A stretch of 64,000 nt of DNA from contig OX457063.1 in the NCBI GenBank assembly GCA_949752795.1, forward strand, positions 69,587,783-69,651,782. The letters run 5' to 3'. Below, piece by piece: positions 34,546 to 46,740 of this stretch. The notes beneath the pieces are model-generated. The model did not search any database and was not told the origin of the DNA. It was given only the letters and a program-made list of their open reading frames with translations. Each line of letters opens with the position of its first letter. Positions within the stretch are counted from its first letter, which is position 1. The translations under genes and the position numbers were made by a program. The stretch is from Hyperoodon ampullatus. Taxonomy: Eukaryota; Chordata; Mammalia; Artiodactyla; Ziphiidae.

Positions 34546-36702
34546 AAATCTTAAAAATTATCATATATGAATAAAAAACAGCAGAGAGATGCTGGAGATT
34601 GGAAGATAGGCAGGTCAGGCATTAAACGACTGGGCCCTGGACCAAATTTGTGGCCATGACAATGGGTATGAAACCATAAAATTGAAGAAAAGTCAACAAG
34701 AGACAGAGTGATCCACTGAATATGGGGATGGACATAATTGGAGAGCAAGAATCTATTCAAACAGCATACATTTAATTAAGAAGAAGAAAGCACAGCCACA
34801 ATGAACAAATAAGATCTGGGAATTTTTTTCGGGTGAAGAAAACTAACTTTGATTTTTTATTAAGTTAATTTTTTTTTAGTGATGGTAAAATGTCCAAGGT
34901 CAGATTCTTAGTTCTGAACTGAAGATAATGAATGAGAGAACAGGCTTAAACAGAGGTGACTGGGAATTGTGTGTGTGTGTTTTTTCCAAGTAGAGAATAG
35001 GATTGTACTAAGAAGTTGAACTCCAAAGGGCACCAGGCTAGAATGAGCTAGAAGGATGCTCAGAAGAGCCTTTGTGCTTTATGAAGCACACAACACAGAG
35101 GTAGTCAAGAGGAGAAGATGATACCTGGTGAGTCTGGTATCTTGTGGTGCAAGTTCTTGCTTTAGGTGACAAGTTAGTCAAATGACCTCTATATCCCCTC
35201 CAATTCTACCAATCAACCAAATTGATTTTCCAATTCCAAAAGCATAGTTTTATGATTCTATGTAAAATTTTGCCTACACGTGCCTATGTAATATGTGTAT
35301 TCAAAGTGTTCCAGCTGAGAAAGATAAAGCGCTTCTTTGACTACAGATATAAAAAGCAAGGTAGCTAGATAATAAAATGATAGGTACAAAAATTTATGAA
35401 CACGAACAAAAAGTAATGTGTGCAAGGCTGTTTGGTAGGATAGTAACAAGCTTAGGATAGAAATAGATCACTGTGGTTTTAGGCTACACTGTGACTTTAG
35501 TCCCCAGTTCCCTTTTATAACTTCCTGGAAATGGCTGCATTAGTCTCTAAACCCAGGTCTCACTTACACAGTTAAAGGAGTTTGCTGCTTCCCTAACCAG
35601 GAAGTGAGCTGCATGTGCTGGGCACACTGTGGGTACCTGCCCCTAGGAAGGTCTAGTCTGTGAAAGCATCCTGGCTTGGGCAGTGTTTCAAAGGCTGGGC
35701 TTTTGAGTCATTGTTTCGGCTCTTCAGCTCCTGCTCACAGTAGGTCCATAACCACAGTGGTGCATGTGGCTGCTGCCCAACTCTTTCATGTTATATATGA
35801 GCATGAAGTTAAGCTCTCGGACAGAGTTTCCCCCTCAGCTCTGTGTCACGGCAGAGTGGAAATGACCAATCACAGTAACACTGAGCTATAGCTATAGCTT
35901 CAGCAGTTTAGTTTTAGCCGTGGAAAATAACGGTTCCTTCCTCAGTACTCATGCCAGCAACACATGTGGTAGCCCAGATTCGCTGGTATACTACTAAGAA
36001 CAATGCTGAATTTTCCATGTTGAAGTATTTTCCGGGAATAGGTATAAGACTAGGCAAGAGTATATTCTATGTGGTAGGTAGCAAGGGCATGGTTAGTGCT
36101 TTGGTAAAAGATAATCATCTTTTGGTTCCTTTCATGTTTTTTCTTGATTGTTTGATGTTATAGCATGTCGGGTGTTCCAGGACAAATTTGTTTATTTGGG
36201 CGGATACACTGAGTCTGATTCTCCCTGAACTTGGGGAATGCATGTCCTATAGACCATGTAGGAGAAAACTGTTTCTGTATTTCTCTCATATTCTTGCTTG
36301 AAATCTAACATTTACTTGGCTTTGGGGAAAAAAATCTAGCCTTATAATGAGCCTCCATGTGACAGAGGTGGACACATCCCAGAGACAACCAGAGAACAGT
36401 TAGGGATTGCTGCAGTCCAGCCTAGTAAATGCCAGAGATTGCACCTTGCCTTGTTAAACATAAGAACTGAAGGAAAGTTTTTTTTCTTTTTTCCTACCTT
36501 GCAAACTGGTGAAGAGCTCTTTTCTGTATAGAGAAACCTATTCGGTCTCTGAATAGTGTGACTTCATCTTCATGGAGAGATGGCAGATGAGTTGTTCTTT
36601 ATATAGTGTGGTTGACTCCTGACAATCTTGCAAGACATTTTACTATTAGAAATCCTTTTGTTTGCTTATTCAAGTTTTGAATTTTAAGACTTTATTGTCT
36701 TT

Positions 36703-37506
36703 CATTTCTCCAAAGAAGACATACAGAAGCACATGAAGCACATGAAAAGCTGCTCAACATCACTAATTATTAGAAAAATGCAAATCAAAACTACAATGAG
36801 ATATCACTTCACACCAGTTAGAATGGGCATCATCAGAAAATCTACAAACAACAAATGCTGGAGAGGGTGTGGAGAAAAGGGAACCCTCTTGCACTGTTGG
36901 TGGGAATGTAAATTGATACAGCCACTATGGAGAACAGTATGGAGGTTCCTTAAAAAGCTAAAAATAGAAGTGCCATATAACCCAGCAATCCCACTACTGG
37001 ACATATACCCAGAGAAAAACATACTTCAAAAAGACACATGCACCCCAATGTTCATTGCAGCACTATTTACAATAACCAGGTCATGGAAGCAACCTAAATG
37101 CCCATTGACAGATGAATGGATAAAGAAGATGTGGTACATATATACAATGGAATATTACTTAGCCATAAAAAGGAACGAAATTGGGTCATTTGTTGAGACG
37201 TGGATGGATCTAGAGACTCATACAGGGTGAAGTAAGTCAGAAAGAGAAAAACTAATATTGTATATTAACACATATATGTGGAACCTAGAAAAATGGTACA
37301 GATGAACTGGTTTGCAGGGCAGAAATTGAGCCACAGATGTAGAGAACAAACGTATGGGCACCAAGAGGGGAAAGCCACAGGGTGGTGGAGGTGGTGGTGG
37401 GATGAATTGGGCGATTGGGATTGAGATGTATACACTGATGTGTATAAAACTGATGATGAATAAGAACTTGCTGTATAAAAAAATAAAATTAAAAAATAAA
37501 AAAAAA
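36703..37506 (+). mobile_element. 5'-truncated L1 with ORF2 C-terminus and 3' UTR
   Basis: About 804-bp L1 3' end in forward orientation. The final ORF2 part is open from the 5' break to a stop at 37230 (at least 165 codons from 36733; e.g. [20 protein letters not shown] and [20 protein letters not shown]). The 3' UTR has a ggtggtggaggtggtggtgg tract near 37381 and an A-rich tail. Target-site duplication agactttattgtcttt (36687) against agagtttattgtcttt (37507). The open frame indicates a recent insertion, but the reverse transcriptase and endonuclease parts are absent, so it is dead. Confidence 0.93.
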
Positions 37507-37802
37507 AGAGTTTATTGTCTTTGTAGAAATAAAGAGGCTGTTTCTCTAGTCCAGTAGTTGTCACACTTTTGGCCTCAGGACTCCTTTTTACATCCTTACA
37601 AGTTACTGAAGACCCCCAAAAGTTTTTGTTAATTCAAGTTATGCATTGGTATTTACTATATTAGAAATTAAAAATTTTGATAAACTTTTAATTTCATTTA
37701 AAATAACATAATAAACTCATTATGTGTTAACTTCTTCTATTAAAAAAAACACCTGCTCTCTAAAACTTAAAAAAAAGAAACCAGTAATCAGTGAGAATAG
37801 TG

Positions 37803-38158
37803 GTTGTCTTAGTCATCTCAGGCTTCCATAACAAAATACTGTGCACGGGATGGCTTAAACAACAAATTTATTTTCTGACAGTTATAGAGGAAAGTCCCCA
37901 CGCCAGCATGGTAGTCTTCCTGGCTTTCAGATGGTCACCTTCTGTCTGTGTGCTTAGATGGCCTTTTCTAGGTGTGTCTGTGTAAAGAGAGATCTCTCTT
38001 CCTCTTATAAGGCCACCTATCCCATTTGATTAGGGCCCCACCCTTATGACCTCATTTAACCTTACTTACCTCCTAAAAGCCCTATTTCCAAATAGAGTTG
38101 AATTGAGGGTTAGAGCTTTAACATGAATTTTGTGGAGACACAATTCAGTCTATAATAG
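37803..38158 (-). mobile_element. MLT1-type MaLR solo LTR inside the hAT-like element
   Basis: Plus strand: ggttgtcttagtcatctcag, ccataacaaaatactgtgca, ggccccacccttatgacctc, aacatgaattttgtggagac. Reversed MLT1-class LTR; no internal viral genes. Confidence 0.85.
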
Positions 38159-39094
38159 TAGCATTATTTTATATTTTTATACATCTTTTAGAGTCTAGCT
38201 TAATAGAAGGTAGCTACATGCTCACGTCTGCTTCTGCATTTAGTCACTTGTGTTGTTTTGGTTGAAGTAGTCAAAGAAAATCCAGCCCCATGAAAATATG
38301 CAGATGGAGAAGGAATTATTTTAAACAGCATTTTCAGATAATAGTGGATATTCAATTTTGATACCATACTATACAAACATTGGATAAGTAGTAGTTTCTT
38401 AAAAGTGAGTTGCAAAGTAGAATCTGAAACCATACTAATGAACTTCTTACACTCTCTTACACTCTCTTACATTAAAATTATTTGCTTATCTTCCACTTTG
38501 TTGAATGTATGCATAGTTTTGTAACAATATGCAATTGTCACTTGGAAAATAGCAATTCTCTGAATTATCCAGATCATCTAAATATTGACACATTTTGTAA
38601 TGCAGTAGTTTTAAAAATCACATTCGTTATTATTGCCACCAATCTTATTAGAAAAGTCTTTAAATAGTAGGAAGCTGTGTTAAGCTCATGGCGGATACAG
38701 GTTTTTCAAATTCTCATTTTTTCTTGAAAGCTTAATTTTTATCATTGGAAACAAATATTGTCAATTGTTTCCTTTAAAGTAGAAGGTTCATTTCATTGAG
38801 TTTTGAAGAAAATAACAGCCAGGTATATGAGTCTAAATAGTCAGTCATTCTTTCAAACAAAAATGAAAAAGTGGCTGGTTAATCTTGCAACTAGAATAAT
38901 TACAGAAGTGCTTTCCCTCAAGACAACCATATGTTTATATGCAGCAAAAGTGCTTTATTCAGGGATCTCATTTCCTCATATAGAATATTAAAAAGGTGTG
39001 TATTCAGGGGTTGTGATTTAATATAATTAATGCTTTTTATTGCATTATCAAGGGTATTCTTAAGTGAAACTGGCTTTTAAAAAAAAACAACTGA

Positions 39095-39245
39095 GGGACT
39101 TCCCTGGTGTTCCAGTGGTTAAGACTCCGTGCTTCCAATGGAGGGGATGCTGGTTTGATCCCTGGTCAGGGAACTAAGATCCCACATGATGAGTGGTGCG
39201 GCTAAAATATAAAAAATTTTTTTTATTTTAAAAATTAAAAAAATA
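39095..39245 (+). mobile_element. Short tRNA-derived SINE inside the hAT-like element
   Basis: gggacttccctggtgttcca through cccacatgatgagtggtgcg, then an A/T-rich tail; forward. Confidence 0.85.
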
Positions 39246-40317
39246 AACAGTAACTGAGAATGCATGGCTGTGATGAATACAGTGATTACTGATATAATTT
39301 GGTGCTACTGCCTTGATTTGTTTTAAGGCACCAGTAGTTTCATTCACCTCCCATTGCTTTTGCACCACCAGTGCAAATGTTAACTCTGTGAAAAAGGCAA
39401 GTAACATCTTAGTATTATTATAAAAATTGTTTTGATCTCACAGACCCTGTCATGGGGTGTCAGGGGCCCTCAGGGTTCAAACACCCCACTTTAAGAACTG
39501 CTGCCCCAGTCTGTTGTCTGCTGTCACCTTGGGCCGGGTGGAGGTGGTTACAGGAAGCTAAGAGCAGGGTCCTCCTGATGAAGACCCAGAATTGGGGCAG
39601 AGCACAGAAGAAAGTAGAAGAGACGTGAAATGTGAGTTAGGAGGGAGCAGTGGACAAACTTCAGGCATTTGCCTATTTGTGGACTGAGGTCTTTGATCTA
39701 GCAAACAAAGAGTCCTTGTCTTCAAGGGCTCTGAATTCTTAGCACATCTTTGTTTGATTTAATTTGATTTGTCGTGATTCATGCAAGAGGAGAGAGCATG
39801 GGTTGACGTTTGCCTCCTGAGCAGGTCCCAAGGTCTGTGGTGGGAATGCCACAGGGTTTACACAGCTCCTACCATGTGCTGTTGCTGTGGTTTAGTGAAC
39901 ACGTGATGACCACTAGAAATGTGTCATTGTGTCCCCTCCCTTGCCTTGGTTGACCAAATTGAGTATGTGTTCAAAGGGCAAAGTGGAGAGGAAAAAATGA
40001 ATGTAATAAATCAGTGTTAAATAGGTCTTTTTCTACTGTTGAGGGATCAGACTGGCAAGTTGTCCCAGAGATGACTGAAGGCCTTCATCATTTACCAATT
40101 TAATAAACAGCCTTTTTTGAAGAACTAGAAGGTACTTTGGCCTTCCTGTAGGAATAGAAGCCTTGTAAGAATCTGTATCCTTACTGATGACCAAGAGATG
40201 TGAGTCTTGCAGTGAAGCCAGAGAGATTCAAGTCCAACATTAGGAATATTTCCGAAAGAGGTCACTGATGAGGAATTGTATTGTGGAGCCTTACTCTCTA
40301 GAATTTAATGAAGGCCA

Positions 40318-40525
40318 TTTTTTTTTTTTTTTTTTTTGGTATGCGGGCCTCTCACTGTTGTGGCCTCCCGTTGCGGAGCACAGGCTCCGGACGCACAGGC
40401 TCAGCGGCCATGGCTCACGGGCCCAGCCGCTCCGCGGCATGTGGGATCTTCCCGGACCGGGGCACGAACCCGTGTCCTCTGCATCGGCAGACGGACTCTT
40501 AACCACTGCGCCACTAGGGAAGCCC
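40318..40525 (-). mobile_element. Cetacean tRNA-derived SINE
   Basis: Reverse copy; target-site duplication aaggccattt (40311) against aaggccatct (40526). Confidence 0.93.
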
Positions 40526-42414
40526 AAGGCCATCTTTTTTTAAGGGGAGTGATAAAAATGCATTTCTCATTTAAGGTGTGGTGTGTCAACAAGTTATCCT
40601 CTGGGGATTTTACTAACCCTTTGCTTCTATGTCAGGATTCTTTATTCAGTACAGCAAAATATATGCATGGGAAGTAAAACAGTCATCTGGATGCTTTGTG
40701 TACCTGATGCCAAACATCTGGATATTTGGAAACATCTGGAAAAGTAACTGAAGTTTTCATGAGGGTGTTTAGCATTATGTGGACGAAGCCTCTGGTTCAT
40801 AATCAGATGTCTGCCAGCCCAAAATTGTTACAAATGTTTTATTAATTTATGAGGGAGGAGGCAGGATCCATTGTAGAATACATTGTTGTTTAGCTTTCGC
40901 TAGTTTTTATTTCAGTGGAGTGAGATCAGGTTGTTTTGTTTCAGAAGGCTTCAATCTGATGAACATTTCCACTTTTAAATCCCAAGGAGACGGGAGAGCC
41001 AGCAACAGGTCGGAGTGGTTGGCCTGTGTCACGGCAGCCACCCAGTGTCTGTGTTTGAAATGTCTAGTCACCTCAGGGGAAATGATAATAGACCCTGACA
41101 ACCACAGAACACCCCAGAAGAGTGGTTTTGTTGAGCCACCATGGCGTCAGTAATCCATAGACTGCTGGTGCTCTTGATAGAAGGTAAAAGATGCTTTCCC
41201 CTAGGACTAACGGTGCAATAACTATTTACTTCATATGACCCCAAAAAGAAAATGGAACTTTTGTTCCCTGGCAGGCCCTGAGAGGGGTAGTCTATAATCA
41301 GTCATAATAGACTGTGCCTTTAAAACGGTGCCTTCCTGAAGGGAGCCCTGCGGACCATAGGGGCCTATTGTGAGAAGAGAAAAAGAAAGTACTGAGGCAG
41401 GCGCCAGGCAACAGGGCAAGAAGGAAACACTTAAGCGAGGGGCCTTTAATTTTTATGTAAGTAACCCTGAAGCATATTTTATAGCCACCTTGTAAGTCAG
41501 GCCTCAGTCTGGCTGCAGACTTTGTGTGGTACCCTGGGAGCTGTTGCTGGGGGAAGCCAAAGACAGTCACTAACCTTGAAGGGGATGGAGAGATGGCTGA
41601 AGGATGGCAGTCTGTTGTTCATTTCAACATCTGGCTAGCAAGATAATACTCTTTATCACAAGGCTTTTGTAAAACCATCTTTTCTCCGCTGTTAGCCTTT
41701 AGGGAAATCATCCCCTAAACTCTGCCCACCTTTAGAGACGCTTTAAGCCACTGCCTCTTTTGCATCCAGAGCCTCCGGTTTATCCAAATGGTTTGGGACA
41801 CTGGTCAGAAATATCTTTCACAGATGTTGGAGAATAGGGTTGAGTTATTTTTTTCGCAGGAGCTGTGCTTTTGCTTCAGCTCTCTTTGAAGTGAAAATGT
41901 ATCTTGCTTGCCTTGGGTGTGGCCCGTTTTATCTGGGCAGGGCACGATTTATCCACTTCACAAGCAAGTGAGCTAAGATGCCGTGAGATAGGGCTTTGCC
42001 CTTCAAGCTTGGTACTCAGGGCCTGCAGAGCCGAGTGCATCTCTCTAAATTTGCTTTGTGTAGAGCATCCAGGCCAGTCTGCTTGGGAATATCATGCTAT
42101 ATTGCCATGACTAGATTAGAATTTTAGAGCTTCAAGATACCGAGTGAGAGAATTTTTTTCAAACTTTTATTAGCAATGAAAACGTTCAGTGAATCTTTTT
42201 TGTCCCCCAGAAGAAATCTTACCAGGCAACTCAATATAATAATGCAGAGTTGGATGAATGAAGATAGAAGTCTCAAGAACTTTGTGCTTTTCCTGCCCCT
42301 GCCAGGACCCCCATCCCTGGTGCACCCCCATCCTTGGAACCCCCAACACTTTCCTCTGTAACCCTTACAGCTTCCTAGAAAAGGATTTCACAACCAACAG
42401 TATAATCTAAGGTT

Positions 42415-42545
42415 CTCAAATCAATGGGTGTGAAAACCAGGGAAGTTCACGGAATTGCCCAAGCTCACAGTGCGGTAATGGTGGTACTGTGACTTGTAAC
42501 CTAGGTTTTATGGTCCCCTGTTTAATACTCCACATAGACTCATTT
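42415..42545 (+). repeat. MIR fragment
   Basis: ggaattgcccaagctcacag, then gtggtactgtgacttgtaac: the 3' half of a MIR, diverged. Confidence 0.55.
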
Positions 42546-44394
42546 CTGCCCTCATATCCCATCACCACCCACCAGTGTTAGAGCTTAAAGGTGCAAAGAG
42601 GGCTGGATGTGTTAGGCAGGACCCCACAGGGATGGGTAGATGGGTGCCTGTGTTTGCAGATAAGTGGTCCAGGATTGATCCCAGCCTGAGTGTTTTCACT
42701 TGACATACTGTTAATTAGGGTCAGTGAATTTATTCACATGAGACTGATTTGTAAATGATTTATACATGAAGGCACCTCTTAAGTTTACAGTAGAATATAT
42801 GCTTTTCTAAAGCATATACTTCTTTCTGCCTTGTTGTCTTCATTTCTGGTGGCCCTGGCTGTGGAAGTCTAATTCCTGATGCAGTAGGCTTCTCTCCAGT
42901 CTCTGCTCAGCCTTCTATGGCTGTGTCTCTTAAATTCACTCCCTACCCTCCCTACTCCAGTGATATAGGAGTTTGTTACTGTTATAGGAAACCGATGTCA
43001 AAGCTAGTGGGGGAATGAGAAATACCAGTGAAGAGAAAAGTCAAGAAATGACAGGTTTCAATTGCAATAGTACAGTTGTTTTACTTGAAAGTTTTCAGAT
43101 GATATATTGTCTGGTCTTTGTTGGCAGATGGAAGTTATATGCAGCAGTTTATAATGTACACTAATATATACATGCAAACATGCTCCTGGCTCTCCTGTAC
43201 GTTTGATGAAGGCCTTGAGAATACCCCCCGAAGGCCATTGTGTAGATTTGGAAAATAATTCGGGATCAGTGTCTTGTTCCTTTCATCCTCATCAGATTTT
43301 CTAAATGAGGCCGTTTCAAAGGAGAGAAGAGGCATGTTCAGCCATGATGATCTTATTTGAAACAAGTGTGCAAGGGTGGTCCAGATGTGAGCTGTATGAG
43401 CCAGGACAACTTTCCTTTGATGTGGGACACGACTTTTACCAACCTTCCCCAAACACATCTTCCCATTTCCTGTGGGATTGTAGTATACTCTGGTTTAATG
43501 ATTGCTAAAGTAACATAGAAACAATTATTAATCTTGTTCGTATGCTTCCTTTTTTTTTTTTCCCCAGCAGAAATGAAGGGGGCCCTGGGAATCCATGCTG
43601 TTCCTGTAGATCAGTGTCAGAAAGTACCACCCTGAATTCATTAGTTGAGATTGAGCAGTCTACACGTTTACAGAGAAGGGCTTGGTGGAGCTGATAGGAG
43701 GGGCCCCTCTAGTTCTTACAGTGGATGAGGAGAGAGGTCAATCTATCACAGTTTCCCCAAGCTGGCATCTATGTTGGCAACGTGTTGTTTTATGTATTTG
43801 GATCCTTTTCACCAAGTTCCTAGGAGCTGTAAATTGGAAGACATTGAAGTCTGTTATTTTTAAAGATTAAAGGTATTTAATACTCTGTTTCATAGCACAC
43901 GTTCTCAGCATGCATTTGTCTGTTGACGGAATGAGGGATTTCTAAAGAAAGGCATATATTCAAGGCTCCTCTTAATGTCTATTTCAGTCCTATCTACCAG
44001 GCTAGTACTATGACTTTTGGGATCTTAATTCAGCTTAAAATTAATCTAATATTGCTTGTTCTGGAGTTGATGCCATCTCTTTCTGTTAACAATCTGAGTA
44101 GTTTTGTTGTTGCCCACATGTGCTTTCCTCGGCTATATAAAATCCACTTTCCTTAATGACCTGGACACAATCCCTGATTATACAGGAGTTAACCTTATTA
44201 TTCATTGTACCTGTGCAGGGACAGTGGGCCAATCCCTGCTGCATTCCTATGACACCCAGTTATAGTAACTATATTTCCTTTTTGTGTAGTTAAATTGGAA
44301 GTTGAATGAGTTGTGGAGTTAATGATGTAGCTATCCAGTTTACATTTGGTAGTCAGAAAGGCTGAGGGTTAAATCAGCTAGTCTAATATTGTAT

Positions 44395-44565
44395 AAGCCA
44401 TTGGTTTCTAAATGCTGGTCCAACAAATGAGTCTTATTTAAAAGCACAAATTCCTAGTTCTAACCATGGAGATTCTCATTCAGTGTGTCCTGATTTAGAC
44501 CCTAAGAATCGTCCATTTTTAGAAGTTCCATGGGAATGGACATCAAGTGCATGCCTGATGGAATG
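44395..44565. mobile_element. MER5-like hAT fragment
   Basis: cattggtttctaaatgctgg and ggagattctcattcagtgtg fit the MER5-type pattern; the right end is uncertain. Confidence 0.5.
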
Positions 44566-44573
44566 ATTGTTTT

Positions 44574-44932
44574 TTATTTTTTTATTTTTATTTATTAATT
44601 TTTATTTTTGGCTGCATTGGCTCTCCGTTGCTGTGTGCGGGCTTTTCTCTAGTTGCAGCAAGCAGGGGCCACCCTTTGTTGTGGTGTGCGGGCTTCTCAT
44701 TGTGGTGGCTTCTCTTGTTGAGGAGCACGGGCTCTAGGTGCACGGGCTTCAGTAGTTGTGGCACGTGGGCATCAGTAGTTGTGGCTCGTGGGCTCTAGAG
44801 CGCAGGCTCAGTAGTTGTGGCGCACAGGCTTAGTTGCTCCAAGGCATGTGGGATCTTCCTGGACCAGGGCTCGAACCCGTGTCCCCTGCATTGGCAGGTG
44901 GATTCTTAACCACTGTGCCACCCAGTAAGTCC
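44574..44932 (-). mobile_element. tRNA-derived SINE, ~350-bp form
   Basis: Reverse copy with T/A-rich tail at 44574-44615, several internal cagtagttgtggc repeats, head ending at 44932. It directly abuts the U6 fragment. Confidence 0.9.
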
Positions 44933-44943
44933 CTGATTGCGGT

Positions 44944-44973
44944 TTTTAGTATATGTGCTGCCGAAGCGAGCAC
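44944..44973 (-). pseudogene. U6 snRNA 5'-end fragment (30 nt)
   Basis: On the minus strand 44973-44944 reads the first 30 nt of U6 snRNA (gtgctcgcttcggcagcaca, then tatactaaaa) with no mismatch. The remaining ~77 nt are missing, so it is not functional. Exact 16-bp direct repeats ctgattgcggttttta flank it (44933-44948 and 44973-44988), and the last U6-matching bases lie within the left repeat. Confidence 0.9.
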
Positions 44974-45094
44974 TGATTGCGGTTTTTAATAATAACATTT
45001 TCCATCTCTGTTGTTGTCTCAGATAATTCTGGAATGCTTTTACTATTACCTTGAATATGTTTATCTGAAAATTCGGGGCTGTGTGAGGGAAGAA

Positions 45095-45245
45095 ACATCA
45101 GGCTGGCAGTTGGGGACCTGGTTCTGACCTCTGTGTGGACGTTTCATCAAGTTGGAGATATTTGATCTGTCTGGGTGTCAGTCTCATTCATAAATTGAGG
45201 GCCCCAGACTTCCCAGGGTACTTTGCAGGTTTTTGACATTCTTTG
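45095..45245 (-). repeat. MIR-family fragment, degraded
   Basis: gtcagtctcattcataaatt and neighbouring bases resemble a MIR-class core. Weak. Confidence 0.35.
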
Positions 45246-45745
45246 ATTTGGAAGGCTTTGCCATCCTAGGAATTGTCTTCATTGTCACTGCTCACTGATG
45301 GCCGCTGCCTCTCCTGGTTCCGTGAGTGCCTAGCTGCTCAACAGAACATTAATCCCAGCCTGCTTCTCAGGAGAGCTGGTAGCTGTCCCCACACCCAGAG
45401 CCACCTCTCTTGCTTTCTCCTGTCACTACCCACCTCCCAAAAGAGATTGAAGTAAATTGTCCTGCTGGGAAACAAGTTCTTATGTTGAGGTTTCTCTTAA
45501 AGAAAATTTAGGTTGTAATTCTAACCTTTTCTATGCCAAGCCTTGCCAGTTTTCACCCATTGGGCTTTTTTTTGCAGGCTAGAGACATGTATGCCTTTGG
45601 GCACAAGATGTGACTGATGTCATGGTCTAGGGAGCTGGTCCTGCACTTCCGTGCCCCATTCAAGAAGGCTTTTTTTCCAGGAACTTGTGCATATTTTCCA
45701 GAGGGGCTGGTGGGCCCTGGGGCTGAACATGGCATCTTTTAAATC

Positions 45746-45890
45746 TCTGGTTCTCAGCTTTTGCAGAGCATCAGAATGGTCCATAGTGCTTTGCAAATGT
45801 ACCTGCCCATGTCACCCCAGCTCCACCTGGGCCTCCTGCATTGGGTTCTCTGGGGTGGGATTGGACACACATGTCTTTTAAAGGCTTTCC
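45746..45890. mobile_element. MER5-like hAT fragment
   Basis: ctggttctcagcttttgcag, gagcatcagaatggtccata and tctggggtgggattggacac fit the MER5-type pattern. Confidence 0.55.
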
Positions 45891-46249
45891 TTTAAACTCT
45901 GCCTTCTGGAGCCTCCTTTCCTTCCTCCAGACCCGGCCCATGCACTGTTCCTATCTTCTATAATTATTTTTTGTTTAGGTGGATATAGATAAATGGGGAG
46001 TTGTCATCAGAATATAGTAAACTGTGGTCTGAATCTGTTGAGAAAACTAAGTTGCTTTGAGACTAGAAGTCCTTCAAAGGTGGGAGCTGCACCTTAGCAT
46101 TCCCAGCACACGGTTAAGGCACGGGAACCACTACTAAAGACTGACTCGTAGTCCCTGGCTACGGAGGTCTGAGGCTTCTTGTTTCACTCTAAAACATCAT
46201 GGGGCGTAGTAGTAAGTCATTTACCCTTTCGTTAAGAGTATTCTTTTCT

Positions 46250-46331
46250 TTTAAAAAAAATTTTTTTTGAAGTATAGTTGATTTACAATGTTGTGTTAGT
46301 TTCTGCTGTACAGCAAAGTGACTCAGGTATT

Positions 46332-46381
<50 letters not shown>

Positions 46382-46540
46382 TTCTTTTTCATATTCTTTT
46401 CCATTATGGTTTATCACTGGATATTGAATATAGCAGATGCAAACTATTATACATAGGATAGGTAAACAACAAGGTCCTACTGTGTAGCGCAGGGAACTAT
46501 ATTCAATATCCGGTGATAAACCATAATGGAATGGAGTATT
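46250..46540 (-). mobile_element. L1 3' end with an inverted 5' part
   Basis: 46255-46433 is a reversed young-type L1 3' UTR (aagtatagttgatttacaat, tttctgctgtacagcaaagt). 46434-46530 is L1 3' UTR in the opposite direction (cagatgcaaactattataca, aacaaggtcctactgtgtag). The two parts overlap in source by 35 bp, forming an inverted repeat (46399-46433 with 46497-46531). This is the form produced by twin-primed L1 insertion. A weak direct repeat gagtatt flanks it. Confidence 0.85.
46331..46380. repeat. (TA)n(CA)n microsatellite
   Basis: TA units at 46332-46356 pass into CA units to 46380. They lie inside the L1 3' UTR. Confidence 0.97.
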
Positions 46541-46559
46541 TTAACATAATTTCTTGTTT

Positions 46560-46690
46560 ATCCTCTATTCAGTGCAATTCAACAAATATTGAGAATTTAC
46601 AACATGCTAAGCATTGTTTTAGATGTTGAGGATAGAGTAAGGAACAAAACATAAAATTCCTACCTTCATTGGACATTCTCTTCACCAAAA
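46560..46690 (-). repeat. L2 3' fragment
   Basis: attcaacaaatattgagaat, agcattgttttagatgttga, aacaaaacataaaattccta: reversed L2 3' UTR. Confidence 0.6.
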
Positions 46691-46710
46691 TGTATGTGTC
46701 TGTATGTGTA

Positions 46711-46740
46711 TACACACACACACACACACACAAACACACA
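46711..46740. repeat. (CA)n microsatellite
   Basis: CA repeat of about 15 units with one interruption. Confidence 0.97.

Larger units (their letters stand above)
37552..39503. mobile_element. Decayed hAT-like DNA transposon with two nested insertions
   Basis: About 1.95 kb. Left end cagtagttgtcacacttttg and right end (reverse complement) cagcagttcttaaagtgggg form imperfect inverted termini. Flanking octamers ctctagtc (37544-37551) and ccccagtc (39504-39511) agree at 6 of 8, as for an old 8-bp hAT target-site duplication. Inside are an MLT1-type LTR (37803-38158) and a short SINE (39095-39245). Small open frames such as the one at 38803-38991 may be transposase relics, but I cannot name a family. 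Confidence 0.65.

Noticed and set aside
44944..44973. Functional U6 gene
   Set aside because: Only the first 30 nt are present; no proximal element or TATA is positioned as in a real U6 gene, and direct repeats show it is an insertion.
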